In this document: piece by piece, positions 55,258 to 63,956 of the stretch
How the letters are laid out: every line of letters starts with the position of its first letter
How positions within the stretch are numbered: position 1 is the first letter of the stretch
Notes under the pieces: model-generated
What the model saw: only the letters and a program-made list of their open reading frames with translations
What the model was told of the DNA's origin: nothing
Databases searched by the model: none
Assembly (NCBI RefSeq): GCF_004134825.1
Contig: NZ_SDPN01000010.1
Location: forward strand, 1 to 64,000
Source: Agromyces albus
GTDB taxonomy: Bacteria; Actinomycetota; Actinomycetes; Actinomycetales; Microbacteriaceae
Direction: 5' to 3'
Length of the DNA: 64,000 nt
Made by a program: the position numbers and the translations under genes

Positions 55258-55968
55258 TCACCAGGCGGAGGGCGGGGCCTGGATGATCGGCACGGGCGAC
55301 GTGGTCCAGTTCGCGCCGTTGCCGTAGTGGCTCGACGCCCACGGTGACGCCCAGATCGCCTGAGCCACCGCCGCGGCCGACGTGCCATCCTCGAGCGCAG
55401 CGACGATCGCGGTGTAGAACGAGCGCTTCAGCAGGTTGTCGGCCGCGTAGAACGCCGCGGTGTCGAGGCTGTCGTAGCTGCCGAGTCCGCTGCCGCCGCC
55501 CGAGCCGTGGCCGTTGTTCAGCGGGTTGTTGCGGTTCCACCAGTTGTCGGGACCGTTCTCCTCGCGCATCCACTGCAGGATCACGGTGACGTTCTGCTCG
55601 GTCACCGGCCAGTCGCCGTAGATGAGCACGAGCTTCGCCCAGTCCTCGTTGGTGCCGCTCGCGATGAGCGTCTCGGGGCCGGTCGCCGCCGTGTACGACT
55701 CGTGCGAGACCGGCGGCGCCGTGACATCCGGAGCGACGGTCACCGTCTGTGCCGTGCCCACCGATGCGCCCGCCTCGGCGACCGACATGTCGACGCCGGC
55801 GGGCGTGACCGGCGCGAGCGCGAGCGTGGCGACGATCGCGAACACGGCGATGGCAGCGCTCGGGGCGGCGAACCGGCGCTTCGATCTGCGGGCATGAGCG
55901 CCGCGCGCTGCGGCCGAGTTCCTGGCCGCGCGCGATTCCGCTGGTTGCCGTTCATTTGCGCCCCGCAT
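55258..55968 (-). CDS. exported lysozyme-like hypothetical protein
   Basis: A 236-residue protein: basic N-terminus, one hydrophobic segment (about residues 35-60, AAIAVFAIVATLALAPV) as signal anchor, then an Ala/Thr/Pro linker. The globular part contains VTVILQWMREENGPDNWWNRNNPLNNG and LKRSFYTAIVAALEDG, resembling lysozyme-like or glucosaminidase-fold domains. Catalytic Glu is plausible in WMREEN, but activity is not assured. The start is ATG 55968; longer frames exist upstream. A cell-wall role beside van genes may be coincidental. Confidence 0.65.
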   Translation of the reverse strand: MRGANERQPAESRAARNSAAARGAHARRSKRRFAAPSAAIAVFAIVATLALAPVTPAGVDMSVAEAGASVGTAQTVTVAPDVTAPPVSHESYTAATGPETLIASGTNEDWAKLVLIYGDWPVTEQNVTVILQWMREENGPDNWWNRNNPLNNGHGSGGGSGLGSYDSLDTAAFYAADNLLKRSFYTAIVAALEDGTSAAAVAQAIWASPWASSHYGNGANWTTSPVPIIQAPPSAW

Positions 55969-56059
55969 GCGGACCCGAGGGTAGCAAACGTGCCCGAGAA
56001 CCGCACCCAGTCGCCCGAACAGCTCGGCGCCCCGGCGCCGCCGCCCGTACCCTTGGGGC

Positions 56060-57199
56060 ATGGCCTTCGACTTCGGCGCCCTGCGGCGTCACCCCGACGT
56101 CGAGGGTCACGGACTCGAGGCGTCGGATGCTGCAGACCGCCTCATCCTCGATGAAGCCGCCGCCCGCATTGCCGCAACCGACCCGGGCGAACTCGTGGTC
56201 GTCGACGACGCGTTCGGCGCCCTCGCGCTCGCCGCCGCAGGGGCCGGCGCCCGCGGCATCCGCTCGCATCAAGACGCGATCACGGGCGAACGCGCGCTCG
56301 CCGAGAACGCCGAACGCGCCGGCCTCGCGGATGCCGTGCAATCGATGCCGCTCGACCCCGAGCTCGTCGCGGGCGCACGACTCGTGCTCCTGCGCCTGCC
56401 GCGCTCGCTCGACCGGCTCGACGAGGTGGCGGGCCTCATCGCTATGCATGCGGCTCCCGGCGTCGCCGTGGTCGCCGGCGGGCGGATCAAGCACATGTCG
56501 CTCGCGATGAACGACGTGCTCGGCGCGTGGCTCGAACGGGTCGACGTGAGCCACGCCCGGCAGAAGTCGCGCGTGCTCACCTCGACGGGGCCGCGCGCGT
56601 CCCGGCATCCGGCGGCCGAGCCATGGCCGCGCAGCGAGCGGCACGACGACCTCGACATGACGGTCGTCGCGCACGGCGGGGTGTTCGCGGGCACGGGCGT
56701 CGACATCGGCACGCGCTTCCTGCTCGAGCAGCTCGGCGACGCGGTTCCGGATGCCGCGAGCGCCGTCGATCTCGCCTGTGGAACCGGGATCGTGGCCGCG
56801 TGGCTCGCGCGCGCCAGGCCCGCGCTGACGGTGACGGCGAGCGATCGCTCGGCGGCGGCCGCGGCATCCGCTCTCCAGACGGCCGAGGCCAACGGCGTCG
56901 CCGACCGCGTGCTCGTGCACCGGGCTGATGCGCTCGAGTCGCTCGCCGATGCGAGTGAGCCGTTCGTCGTGCTGAACCCGCCGTTCCACAGCGATGCCGC
57001 CGTGCACGCGGGCATCGCGGCCCATCTCTTCACGGATGCCGCGCGCGTGCTCGCCCCGGGCGGCGAACTGTGGTGCGTGTGGAACTCGCACCTGCGGTAC
57101 CGGCCGTTGCTCGAGCGGCTCGTCGGCCCCACGCGCCAGATCGCACGCAACGCGAAGTTCACCGTGACGGCGTCGACGGTGACAGACGACGCACGCTGA
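56060..57199 (+). CDS. class I SAM-dependent methyltransferase (RsmC/RlmG-like)
   Basis: A 379-residue protein. It has two Rossmann-type halves as in RsmC/RlmG: a degenerate N-terminal one (LVVVDDAFGALALAAA) and a catalytic C-terminal one with VDLACGTGIVAAWLA and the N6/N2-type motif NPPFH. It probably methylates guanine in 16S or 23S rRNA. The start ATG lies 6 bases after TACCCT, a possible -10, which suggests a leaderless transcript. No operon partner. Confidence 0.8.
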   Translation: MAFDFGALRRHPDVEGHGLEASDAADRLILDEAAARIAATDPGELVVVDDAFGALALAAAGAGARGIRSHQDAITGERALAENAERAGLADAVQSMPLDPELVAGARLVLLRLPRSLDRLDEVAGLIAMHAAPGVAVVAGGRIKHMSLAMNDVLGAWLERVDVSHARQKSRVLTSTGPRASRHPAAEPWPRSERHDDLDMTVVAHGGVFAGTGVDIGTRFLLEQLGDAVPDAASAVDLACGTGIVAAWLARARPALTVTASDRSAAAAASALQTAEANGVADRVLVHRADALESLADASEPFVVLNPPFHSDAAVHAGIAAHLFTDAARVLAPGGELWCVWNSHLRYRPLLERLVGPTRQIARNAKFTVTASTVTDDAR

Positions 57200-57300
57200 C
57201 GCACGCCTGACGGGAGGGGTGCCACACGACGACACGCGCGTTTGCATGATCGCAATGCAACCGGGTTCCCTCGCGGGAAAGGTCGTGTCAGGCTTGTGGG

Positions 57301-57591
57301 ATGACCGACACACTCGAGCACCTCGACACGGAAAGCGTCGTGAACACCGCGATCGACATGCCGTGGAGCACGATCGTGTGGGACGACCCGGTCAACCTCA
57401 TGACCTACGTGAGCTACGTGTTCCGCAGCTACTTCGGCTACCCGCGCGAGGAGGCCGAGCGGCTCATGCTGCGGGTGCACCAGGAGGGCCGCGCCATCGT
57501 GGCCACGGGCAACCGCGAGGCGATGGAACGGCACGCCGAGGCGATGCACGGCTACGGCCTGCAGGCGACGGTGTCGAAGGCCGCGCCATGA
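57301..57591 (+). CDS. clpS: ATP-dependent Clp protease adaptor ClpS
   Basis: A 96-residue adaptor with WSTIVWDDPVNLMTYVSYVF and the AERLMLRVHQEGRAIVATGNREAMERHAEAMHGYGL helix segments. ClpS delivers N-degron substrates to ClpC/ClpA. It is followed by a DUF2017 gene with ATGA overlap, a standard actinobacterial pair. Confidence 0.94.
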   Translation: MTDTLEHLDTESVVNTAIDMPWSTIVWDDPVNLMTYVSYVFRSYFGYPREEAERLMLRVHQEGRAIVATGNREAMERHAEAMHGYGLQATVSKAAP

Positions 57592-58079
57592 TCGTCGCGG
57601 GCCGCGACGGCGGCGAGGGAGTGCGGCTCGTGCTCGAGACCGAAGAGGCGATGCTGCTCTCCGAGCTCGCCGACCAGGTCGACTCGGTGCTCCTGCTCGG
57701 CGAGGTCGACGACCCGGCGCTCGGCCGGCTGCTCCCGAACGCGTATCCCGACGACGTCACGGCGGCCCAAGACTTCACCCGCTACACGCGCGACAGCCTC
57801 GTCGACGGCAAGCGGCAGGCCGCCCAGCAGGTGCGCGACGCCACCGCCGTCGACGACGACACCGGCCTCGTGCAGATCGAGCTCGACCAGGCCGAGGCAT
57901 GGAGCTGGCTCACCTTCCTCACCGACTTGCGGCTGATCCTCGCCGAGCGGGTCGGCATCGTCGAGGAGGGCAGCGACGAATCCGACGAGACCCGCGACGA
58001 CTACCTCCGGGCCGCCTACGAGTGGGCGGGATTCGTGCAGGGCTCGATGCTCGAGGTGCTCGACCCCATCAAGGGCTGA
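57588..58079 (+). CDS. DUF2017 family protein
   Basis: A 163-residue acidic protein of the DUF2017 family, which nearly always sits behind clpS in actinobacteria. No catalytic motif is visible; the segment RLLPNAYPDDVTAAQDFTRYT is typical. ATG 57588 overlaps the clpS stop. A role in proteolysis control is inferred from gene order only. Confidence 0.88.
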   Translation: MIVAGRDGGEGVRLVLETEEAMLLSELADQVDSVLLLGEVDDPALGRLLPNAYPDDVTAAQDFTRYTRDSLVDGKRQAAQQVRDATAVDDDTGLVQIELDQAEAWSWLTFLTDLRLILAERVGIVEEGSDESDETRDDYLRAAYEWAGFVQGSMLEVLDPIKG

Positions 58080-58168
58080 CGCGCCGCGGGCAGCTGCGGC
58101 CGCACTCTGCGCGCCGCACCGGACGCGCCGAACCCTCGTGCCGCTGCCGCCGAGCGCGAACGTCTGCC

Positions 58169-58180
58169 TAGACTGAATCA
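58169..58180 (+). promoter_or_regulatory. -10 element of the type III PKS operon (leaderless transcript)
   Basis: TAGACT (58169-58174) stands exactly 5 bases before ATG 58180. There is no ribosome-binding site in between, so the mRNA should begin at or near the start codon. Confidence 0.6.
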
Positions 58181-59322
58181 TGGCCGTCACGCTCAGAGCT
58201 GTTTCGACCGCGATCCCGCCGACCACCCTGGTGCAGAGCGAGGTGCGAGACGTCTTCGCGGCGCAGCCGGGCCTCAACCGCCTGGCGCAGCGCATCGTCG
58301 CCACGTCGTTCAACGTGTCGGGCATCGAGACCCGGTACACCGTGCTCGACGAGCTGAGCTGGGACGCGCATCCCGAGGAGCCCGTGTTCTTCGACATCGC
58401 GAGCGGCGAGCTCCTGCTGCCGGGCACGAAGGCGCGGAACGAGGTCTACGCAGCCGAGGCCACCAAGCTCTACGTCGAGGCCGGCCGCGCTGCACTCGCT
58501 GCGGCCCCGGGCATCGAGGCATCCGATGTCACGCACGTCATCACCGTGTCGTGCACGGGCTTCTACGCGCCGGGCCCCGACTTCATGCTCGTTCGCGATC
58601 TCGGGCTCGGCCCGGCCGTGCAGCGCTACCACCTCGGTTTCATGGGCTGCTACGCGGCGATGCCGGCGCTGCGCACCGCGAAGCAGTTCTGCGAGGCCGA
58701 CCCGAACGCCGTGGTGCTCGTGGTGAGCGTCGAGCTCTGCACGCTGCACCTGCGCTCGTCGAACGACCCCGACACGATCGTCGCCTCGTCGCTCTTCGCC
58801 GACGGCGCCGCGGCCGGCATCGTCTCGTCGCGACCACTCGCCGCCGATGAGCGCGCACTCGACCTCGATCGGTTCGAGACGCGCATCACGCCCGTCGGCG
58901 AGGGCGACATGGCCTGGAAGATCGGCGACCACGGGTTCGAGATGGTGCTCTCGAACGCGGTGCCCGCGATCATCGACGACCACATCACGGGCGCCCTCGA
59001 GCCGCTCCTGGCGCACGAGCCGGCGCTCGGCGAGGCGCTCGCGACGGATGCCTCGAGCGACGCGATCGAGCACTGGGCGATCCACCCCGGAGGTCGCAGC
59101 ATCCTCGACAAGGTCGAGTCGCGCCTGGGACTCAGCGAGGCGCAGCTCGTGCCGGCCCGCGAGACGCTTCGCGACTTCGGCAACATGTCGAGTGCGACGG
59201 TGCTCTTCGTGCTGAAGAACATCCTCGAGTCGGATGCCGCGGGCGACGGCGATCGCGTCGTGGCCATGGCGTTCGGCCCGGGCCTCACGGTCGAGTCGGC
59301 GCTCATGACGGTGCGCACGTGA
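58180..59322 (+). CDS. type III polyketide synthase
   Basis: A 380-residue chalcone-synthase-fold enzyme with catalytic Cys157 (LGFMGCYAA), His302 (IHPGGR) and Asn335 (GNMSSAT). It condenses malonyl-CoA on an acyl-CoA starter to make pyrones or resorcinols. With the following methyltransferase and FAD monooxygenase it has the gene content of Streptomyces srsABC-type phenolic-lipid operons. The product here cannot be named from sequence. Confidence 0.92.
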   Translation: MAVTLRAVSTAIPPTTLVQSEVRDVFAAQPGLNRLAQRIVATSFNVSGIETRYTVLDELSWDAHPEEPVFFDIASGELLLPGTKARNEVYAAEATKLYVEAGRAALAAAPGIEASDVTHVITVSCTGFYAPGPDFMLVRDLGLGPAVQRYHLGFMGCYAAMPALRTAKQFCEADPNAVVLVVSVELCTLHLRSSNDPDTIVASSLFADGAAAGIVSSRPLAADERALDLDRFETRITPVGEGDMAWKIGDHGFEMVLSNAVPAIIDDHITGALEPLLAHEPALGEALATDASSDAIEHWAIHPGGRSILDKVESRLGLSEAQLVPARETLRDFGNMSSATVLFVLKNILESDAAGDGDRVVAMAFGPGLTVESALMTVRT

Positions 59323-59326
59323 CGTC

Positions 59327-60112
59327 GTGACCGGTGGGCTCAGGGGCATCCGCTCGGTCGATGCGCTCAGAGCGCTCGGAGTGCTCGATGCGCTCGGGTC
59401 GCTCGGTTCGCGTGACGAATCGGCGACCGAGCTCATGGACGACCCCGCCGCCGACCTCGCGATGCTCGAGCGCACCTACGACCGGTTCCGCCTCGTGAAC
59501 GTCGTCGTCTCGAACATGCGCGCCGTGTACCGACGGTGGATCCGGCCGCGGTTGTCGCCGGCGGCCACCTGCCGGGTGCTCGACATCGGAACCGGCGCCG
59601 CCGACGTGCCGCGCGCGCTGCTCGAGTGGGCTCGGGCCGACGGCGTGCGGCTCGAGGTCGTCGCGATCGATCCCGATCCGCGCGCCCTCGATTGGGCGCT
59701 CCGCCAGCCTGCAGAGCCCGGCCTGTCGCTGCGCCGCATCTCGAGCCGCGAGCTCGCCGTCGTAGGCGAGCGATTCGATGTGGTGATGTCGAACCACGTG
59801 CTGCACCACCTCGACGGTCGCGAGTTCGGCGAACTGCTCGCCGACTCCGAGCGCCTCACGGCGGAGGGTGGCGTGGCGGTGCACTGCGATATCGAGCGCT
59901 CCCGGCTCGGGTACGCCGGCTTCGCCCTCGGCACCTGGCCGTTCGCCCGCAACCTGCTCGCGGGTTCGTACATCCGCGCCGACGGGCTCACCTCGATCCG
60001 CCGCAGCCACACCGCGGCCGAGCTCGCGGCGTCGCTGCCGCCCGGATGGCGAGTGCGTCGCGGCTTCCCCTCACGGCTCGAAGTGATCTGGAGCGCGGAT
60101 GCCGCGAGCTGA
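59327..60112 (+). CDS. SAM-dependent methyltransferase of the type III PKS operon
   Basis: A 261-residue class I methyltransferase with VLDIGTGAADVPRALL as SAM motif I and FDVVMSNHVLHHLDG as motif II/III. It follows the PKS stop by 4 bases and overlaps the monooxygenase start. It probably methylates the polyketide (O- or C-methylation). GTG 59327 is assumed; the first 35 residues look non-conserved, so a later start is possible. Confidence 0.82.
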   Translation: MTGGLRGIRSVDALRALGVLDALGSLGSRDESATELMDDPAADLAMLERTYDRFRLVNVVVSNMRAVYRRWIRPRLSPAATCRVLDIGTGAADVPRALLEWARADGVRLEVVAIDPDPRALDWALRQPAEPGLSLRRISSRELAVVGERFDVVMSNHVLHHLDGREFGELLADSERLTAEGGVAVHCDIERSRLGYAGFALGTWPFARNLLAGSYIRADGLTSIRRSHTAAELAASLPPGWRVRRGFPSRLEVIWSADAAS

Positions 60113-61295
60113 CGCACACCGCGAGGCCCAACCCCGACGCGAGGCGTCGGGGCCCTCGGCCGCGCAGCCGCACCACGACGTCGTGATCGTCGGCGCCGGC
60201 GCCGTCGGACTCCTGCTCGGATGCCTGCTCGCGCGCCGCGGCCTCGACGTCGTCGTGCTCGAGCGCCGCACCGAGCGCGGCGGGCGGTCGCGCGCGATCG
60301 GCATCCACCCGCCGGGGCTGCGCGCGCTCGGGCTCGTGGGACTCGAGCCCGAGGTGCGATCTCACGCGGTGGAGATCCGCTCCGGCCGGGTCATCTGCCG
60401 CGGGCGCGTGCTCGGCGCCCTGTCGTTCGCGCGCGCGGGAACGGTGCTGTCGCTGCCGCAACTCCAGACGGAGGACGTGCTCGAGCGCCGCCTCGAAGAG
60501 CTGCAGCCCGGGAGCCTGCGCCGCGGCGTCGAGGTGGTCGGGCTCCGCGACCGCGGCACGCACGTCGAGGTGGCGGGCACGGCCGGCGGCGAGCCGGTGC
60601 ACGTGAGTGCGCGATACGCCGTCGGCGCCGACGGGGTGCGCAGCGGCATCCGTCACCTGCTCGGACTCGGCTGGGAGCAGCGGCGCGGACGTGCGCACTA
60701 CGTGATGTGCGACACGCGCGATGACACGGGCGAGCCGTCGACGGCGTTGCTGCACTTCGAGCCCGCCGGCGTGGTCGAGTCGTTCCCGCTGCCGGGGGGT
60801 GGGCGTCGATGGGTCGCGTGGGTGCACCGGCCGCCGGCCGAGCCGTCGGCGCAGCAGCTCGAGACGATCGTGCGATCGCGCACGGGCGCCGCCTTCGACG
60901 TCGACGACGCGGGCGTGCCGAGTGCGTTCGAGGTCCGCCAGCACCTCGCCGAGCGGATGTCGCGCGGCCGGGTCGCGCTCGCCGGCGACGCCGCGCACGA
61001 GATCAGCCCCATCGGCGGCCAGGGCATGAACCTCGGCTGGCTCGACGCCGTGCGCCTCGACCACGAGCTCGCCGCGGCGCTCTCGGCGGGCGCACCGTTC
61101 GAGGCGTTCGAAGCCTACGACCTGGTGCGTCGGCGGGCCGCCGCGCGCGCCATCCGGCAGGCCGCGTTCAACATGGCGATGGGGGCGCCGGCGCACGGCC
61201 TGCGTCTCGCCGCGCGCAACGCCGCGGTGCGCGTGCTCGCCATTCCGCCGTTGCGTGCGCTGCTCGCCAACGCGTTCACGATGCGCTGGCTCTGA
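60099..61295 (+). CDS. FAD-dependent monooxygenase of the type III PKS operon
   Basis: A 398-residue flavoprotein hydroxylase of the PHBH class. It has VVIVGAGAVGLLLGCLLARRG for FAD binding, a DG motif in VGADGVRSGIR, and GDAAHEISPIGGQGMNLG for the ribityl phosphate. It would hydroxylate the resorcinol ring, as SrsC-type enzymes do, leading to quinones. ATG overlaps the methyltransferase gene by 14 bases. Last gene of the operon. Confidence 0.88.
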   Translation: MPRADAHREAQPRREASGPSAAQPHHDVVIVGAGAVGLLLGCLLARRGLDVVVLERRTERGGRSRAIGIHPPGLRALGLVGLEPEVRSHAVEIRSGRVICRGRVLGALSFARAGTVLSLPQLQTEDVLERRLEELQPGSLRRGVEVVGLRDRGTHVEVAGTAGGEPVHVSARYAVGADGVRSGIRHLLGLGWEQRRGRAHYVMCDTRDDTGEPSTALLHFEPAGVVESFPLPGGGRRWVAWVHRPPAEPSAQQLETIVRSRTGAAFDVDDAGVPSAFEVRQHLAERMSRGRVALAGDAAHEISPIGGQGMNLGWLDAVRLDHELAAALSAGAPFEAFEAYDLVRRRAAARAIRQAAFNMAMGAPAHGLRLAARNAAVRVLAIPPLRALLANAFTMRWL

Positions 61296-61381
61296 GCGGT
61301 TGCGGCTCCGCGCCCCGTCGGCTTCCGCGGCGGCCGCCGTTCCTGTGGCGGGCTGCGAAACGAAAGAATTCCGATCGGCTC

Positions 61382-61433
61382 TTGACAACGATGTCAGCAC
61401 GTGGTCAGAATGAATCCGCTCAATCGTTTTAGC
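61382..61433 (+). promoter_or_regulatory. promoter and LacI-type operator of the lacI-sugar ABC operon
   Basis: TTGACA (61382-61387) and CAGAAT (61406-61411) with an 18-base spacer, followed at 61418-61433 by GCTCAATCGTTTTAGC, an imperfect dyad with central CG as usual for LacI-family sites. It lies just past the -10 element, so the LacI protein encoded next likely represses itself and the sugar genes. Confidence 0.6.
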
Positions 61434-61465
61434 AACCACGACGAAGTGGAGGAGGTGCCGTCACA

Positions 61466-62521
61466 ATGCCACGAGTTCGAATCTCAGATGTCGCTGCTGC
61501 GGCCGGCGTATCCATCTCCACCGTCTCGCTCGTCATGAACGATCGCGACGCCCGAATCCCGCTCGAGACGCAGGAGCGCGTGCGGGCGGCCGCCGCCGCG
61601 ACCGGGTACACCCCGAACTCGGTCGCCCGCGGCCTGCGGATGCAGACCACCCGCACCATCGGCCTCGTCTCCGACACGATCGCCACGACGCCCTACGCGG
61701 GTCGCATGCTCGCGGGGGCCCAGGATGTCGCGCGCGAGCACGGTCACCTCGTGATCCTCGTCGACACCGGCGACGACGCCGAGGTCGAACGCGATGCGAT
61801 CCGCGCCCTCGCCGACCATCAGATCGACGCGCTCATCTATGCGTGCATGTGGCACCGGGTCGTCGACGCGCCCGATCACCTTCCGGCCCGCACGGTGTTC
61901 CTCGACTGCCGACCGGTCGGCGGAGGGCACCCGGCCGTCGTGCCCGACGACCGCGCGGGCGGCGCCACCGCCGTGCGAGAGCTCGTCGCGGCCGGCCACC
62001 GTCGCATCGCCTTCGTCGACGTCGACGAGCCCAATGCCCCCATCGCCTCGGCGCTTCGCCTCGAGGGGTACATGGAGGCGCTTCGCGAGGCGGGCATCGA
62101 ACCCGACCCCGAGTTGCACGTGTACGGCGCCACCACCACCGCAAAGGGCGGCCGCAGTGCCACTGACCTCCTGCTCGACCTGCCCGAGTCGCGCCGCCCG
62201 ACGGCGCTGTTCTGCTTCAACGACCGCATGGCTGCCGGCGCGTACGTCGCCGCGCGTCACCGTGGTCTCGAGATCCCGCGCGATCTCTCGATCATCGGCT
62301 TCGACGACCAGCAGCTCGTCGCCGCCGAACTCGACCCGCCGCTCACGACCGTGGCCCTGCCCCACTACGAGATGGGGCGATGGGCGACCGAGGTCGCGCT
62401 CGGCGTTCGGACACCGGATGACCCCGGTGCCGTGCACCTCATGGAGTGCCCGATCATCCGACGAGACTCCGTGAGCCCGCCGCCGGCAGCAGGTCGTGAC
62501 CCCGGCCGACGGCGGACCTGA
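61466..62521 (+). CDS. LacI family transcriptional regulator
   Basis: A 351-residue repressor: helix-turn-helix at residues 5-25 (RISDVAAAAGVSISTVSLVM) with a hinge near 50. The periplasmic-binding-protein-like ligand domain (IGLVSDTIATTPYAG, then LFCFNDRMAAGAYVAA, LSIIGFDDQQL) follows. It is directly upstream of a sugar-binding lipoprotein gene on the same strand, so it should regulate that importer in response to the imported sugar. AGGAGG stands upstream of ATG 61466. Confidence 0.93.
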   Translation: MPRVRISDVAAAAGVSISTVSLVMNDRDARIPLETQERVRAAAAATGYTPNSVARGLRMQTTRTIGLVSDTIATTPYAGRMLAGAQDVAREHGHLVILVDTGDDAEVERDAIRALADHQIDALIYACMWHRVVDAPDHLPARTVFLDCRPVGGGHPAVVPDDRAGGATAVRELVAAGHRRIAFVDVDEPNAPIASALRLEGYMEALREAGIEPDPELHVYGATTTAKGGRSATDLLLDLPESRRPTALFCFNDRMAAGAYVAARHRGLEIPRDLSIIGFDDQQLVAAELDPPLTTVALPHYEMGRWATEVALGVRTPDDPGAVHLMECPIIRRDSVSPPPAAGRDPGRRRT

Positions 62522-62599
62522 CGAAACCCAGAGACCGCCGACGGCGGTCGCCGAGTGGTACCCGACCTGGACGTCGGGCACCGTGAAAGGAATCAAGCA

Positions 62600-63892
62600 A
62601 TGAAGCGCAGATCCCTCCCAGTGATGGTATCGCTGGCTGCCGCGTCAGCCCTCGCGTTGACGGCGTGCGGGCAGGCCGGCCAGGGCGGCGGGTCCGGAGA
62701 CGGGCCCATCGAACTGACGATGTGGACGCACTCGGCCGGCAACCCCGCCGAGCTCGAGGTCTACGAGAAGATCATCACCGAGTTCAACGCGTCGCAAGAC
62801 GAGTACAAGATCGTCGAGGAGTCGTTCCCGCAGGGTGCATACAACGACGCGATCACGGCGGCCGCCGCTGCGGACGACCTGCCGTGCCTCCTCGACATGG
62901 ACGGCCCGATCATGCCGAACTGGGCGTGGGCCGGATACCTCCAGCCGCTCGACCTGCCTGAGAGCATCACCGACGAGCTGCTGCCGACCGCGGTGGGCAC
63001 CTACGAGGGCGAGATCTACTCGGCCGGGTACTGGGATGCCGCGCTGTCGATCTTCGCTCGCAAGTCGGTGCTCGACGCGAACGGGGTTCGCATCCCGACG
63101 ATTGACGAGCCGTGGACACTCGGCGAGTTCGACGCCGCGCTCGCCACCCTCCAGTCGGCCGGATACGCCACGCCGCTCGACATCGGCGCGGAGGACGCGG
63201 GCGAGTGGTGGTCGTACGCCTACTCGCCGATCCTGCAGAGCTTCGGCGGCGACGAGATCGACCGCGACACGTTCCTCACCGCCGAGGGCGCGCTGAACGG
63301 CCCCGAGGCGGTCGACGCCTTCACCTGGTTCCAGGACGCCTTCAAGAAGGGCTGGGCGTCGAACTCGGGCACGATCGGCAACCAGGAGTTCGTCGACGAC
63401 CAGGTGGCGCTGAGCTACACCGGCGTGTGGAACGCGCTCGCGTCGATCGAGGCGGTCGGCGACGACCTGCTCATCCTGCCTCCGCCGGACTTCGGCAACG
63501 GGCCGAAGATCGGCGGCGGTTCATGGCAGTGGGGCATCTCGTCGAACTGCTCAGAGGAGCAGACCGAGGGTGCGCGCCAGTACCTGGAGTTCAGCTTCCA
63601 GGACGAGTACATCGCCGAGTTCGCCGACAAGCAGATCGTCATCCCGGCGACCGCCGGCGCGGAGGACCTCTCCGAGCACTTCGGCGAGGGCGGCGACCTG
63701 CAGCCGTTCGTCGAGCTCTCCCAGAAGTTCGCCGTCCCGCGTCCTGAGACGCCGGCCTACCCGGTCATCTCGAGCACCTTCGAGAAGGCGGCGAAGGACA
63801 TCATGAACGGCGCAGAAGTGAAGTCGACGCTCGACGGTGCCGTCAAGGAGATCGACGCGAACATCGAATCGAACGACGGGTACGGCTTCTAG
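62600..63892 (+). CDS. sugar ABC transporter substrate-binding lipoprotein
   Basis: A 430-residue lipoprotein with lipobox LTAC (Cys23) and a class-1 extracellular solute-binding fold (IELTMWTHSAGNPAELEVYEKIITEFN, then LPCLLDMDGPIMPNWAWAGYL). It is typical of oligosaccharide or glycoside importers. GAAAGGA is 8 bases before ATG 62600; an in-frame codon at 62555 would spoil the signal peptide. Sugar identity unknown. Confidence 0.88.
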   Translation: MKRRSLPVMVSLAAASALALTACGQAGQGGGSGDGPIELTMWTHSAGNPAELEVYEKIITEFNASQDEYKIVEESFPQGAYNDAITAAAAADDLPCLLDMDGPIMPNWAWAGYLQPLDLPESITDELLPTAVGTYEGEIYSAGYWDAALSIFARKSVLDANGVRIPTIDEPWTLGEFDAALATLQSAGYATPLDIGAEDAGEWWSYAYSPILQSFGGDEIDRDTFLTAEGALNGPEAVDAFTWFQDAFKKGWASNSGTIGNQEFVDDQVALSYTGVWNALASIEAVGDDLLILPPPDFGNGPKIGGGSWQWGISSNCSEEQTEGARQYLEFSFQDEYIAEFADKQIVIPATAGAEDLSEHFGEGGDLQPFVELSQKFAVPRPETPAYPVISSTFEKAAKDIMNGAEVKSTLDGAVKEIDANIESNDGYGF

Positions 63893-63906
63893 CCGACCGT
63901 CCTGAG

Positions 63907-63939
63907 CGGTGGGGGCGGCGCGAGCCGCCGCCCCCACCG
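63907..63939 (+). terminator. strong hairpin after the sugar-binding-protein gene
   Basis: GGTGGGGGCGGC (63908-63919) and GCCGCCCCCACC (63927-63938) form a 12-base-pair GC stem around 7 bases, extended by one C-G pair. No T-run follows. Within an ABC operon this usually lowers downstream permease expression or protects the binding-protein message. Confidence 0.7.
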
Positions 63940-63956
63940 GATCGGAATCATCAGCC

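Noticed and set aside
55258-55968. Treating the lysozyme-like protein as a VanY-type carboxypeptidase
   Set aside because: It lacks the zinc-ligand pattern of VanY/VanX enzymes; similarity is to lysozyme-like folds, and a repeat pair separates it from the van genes.
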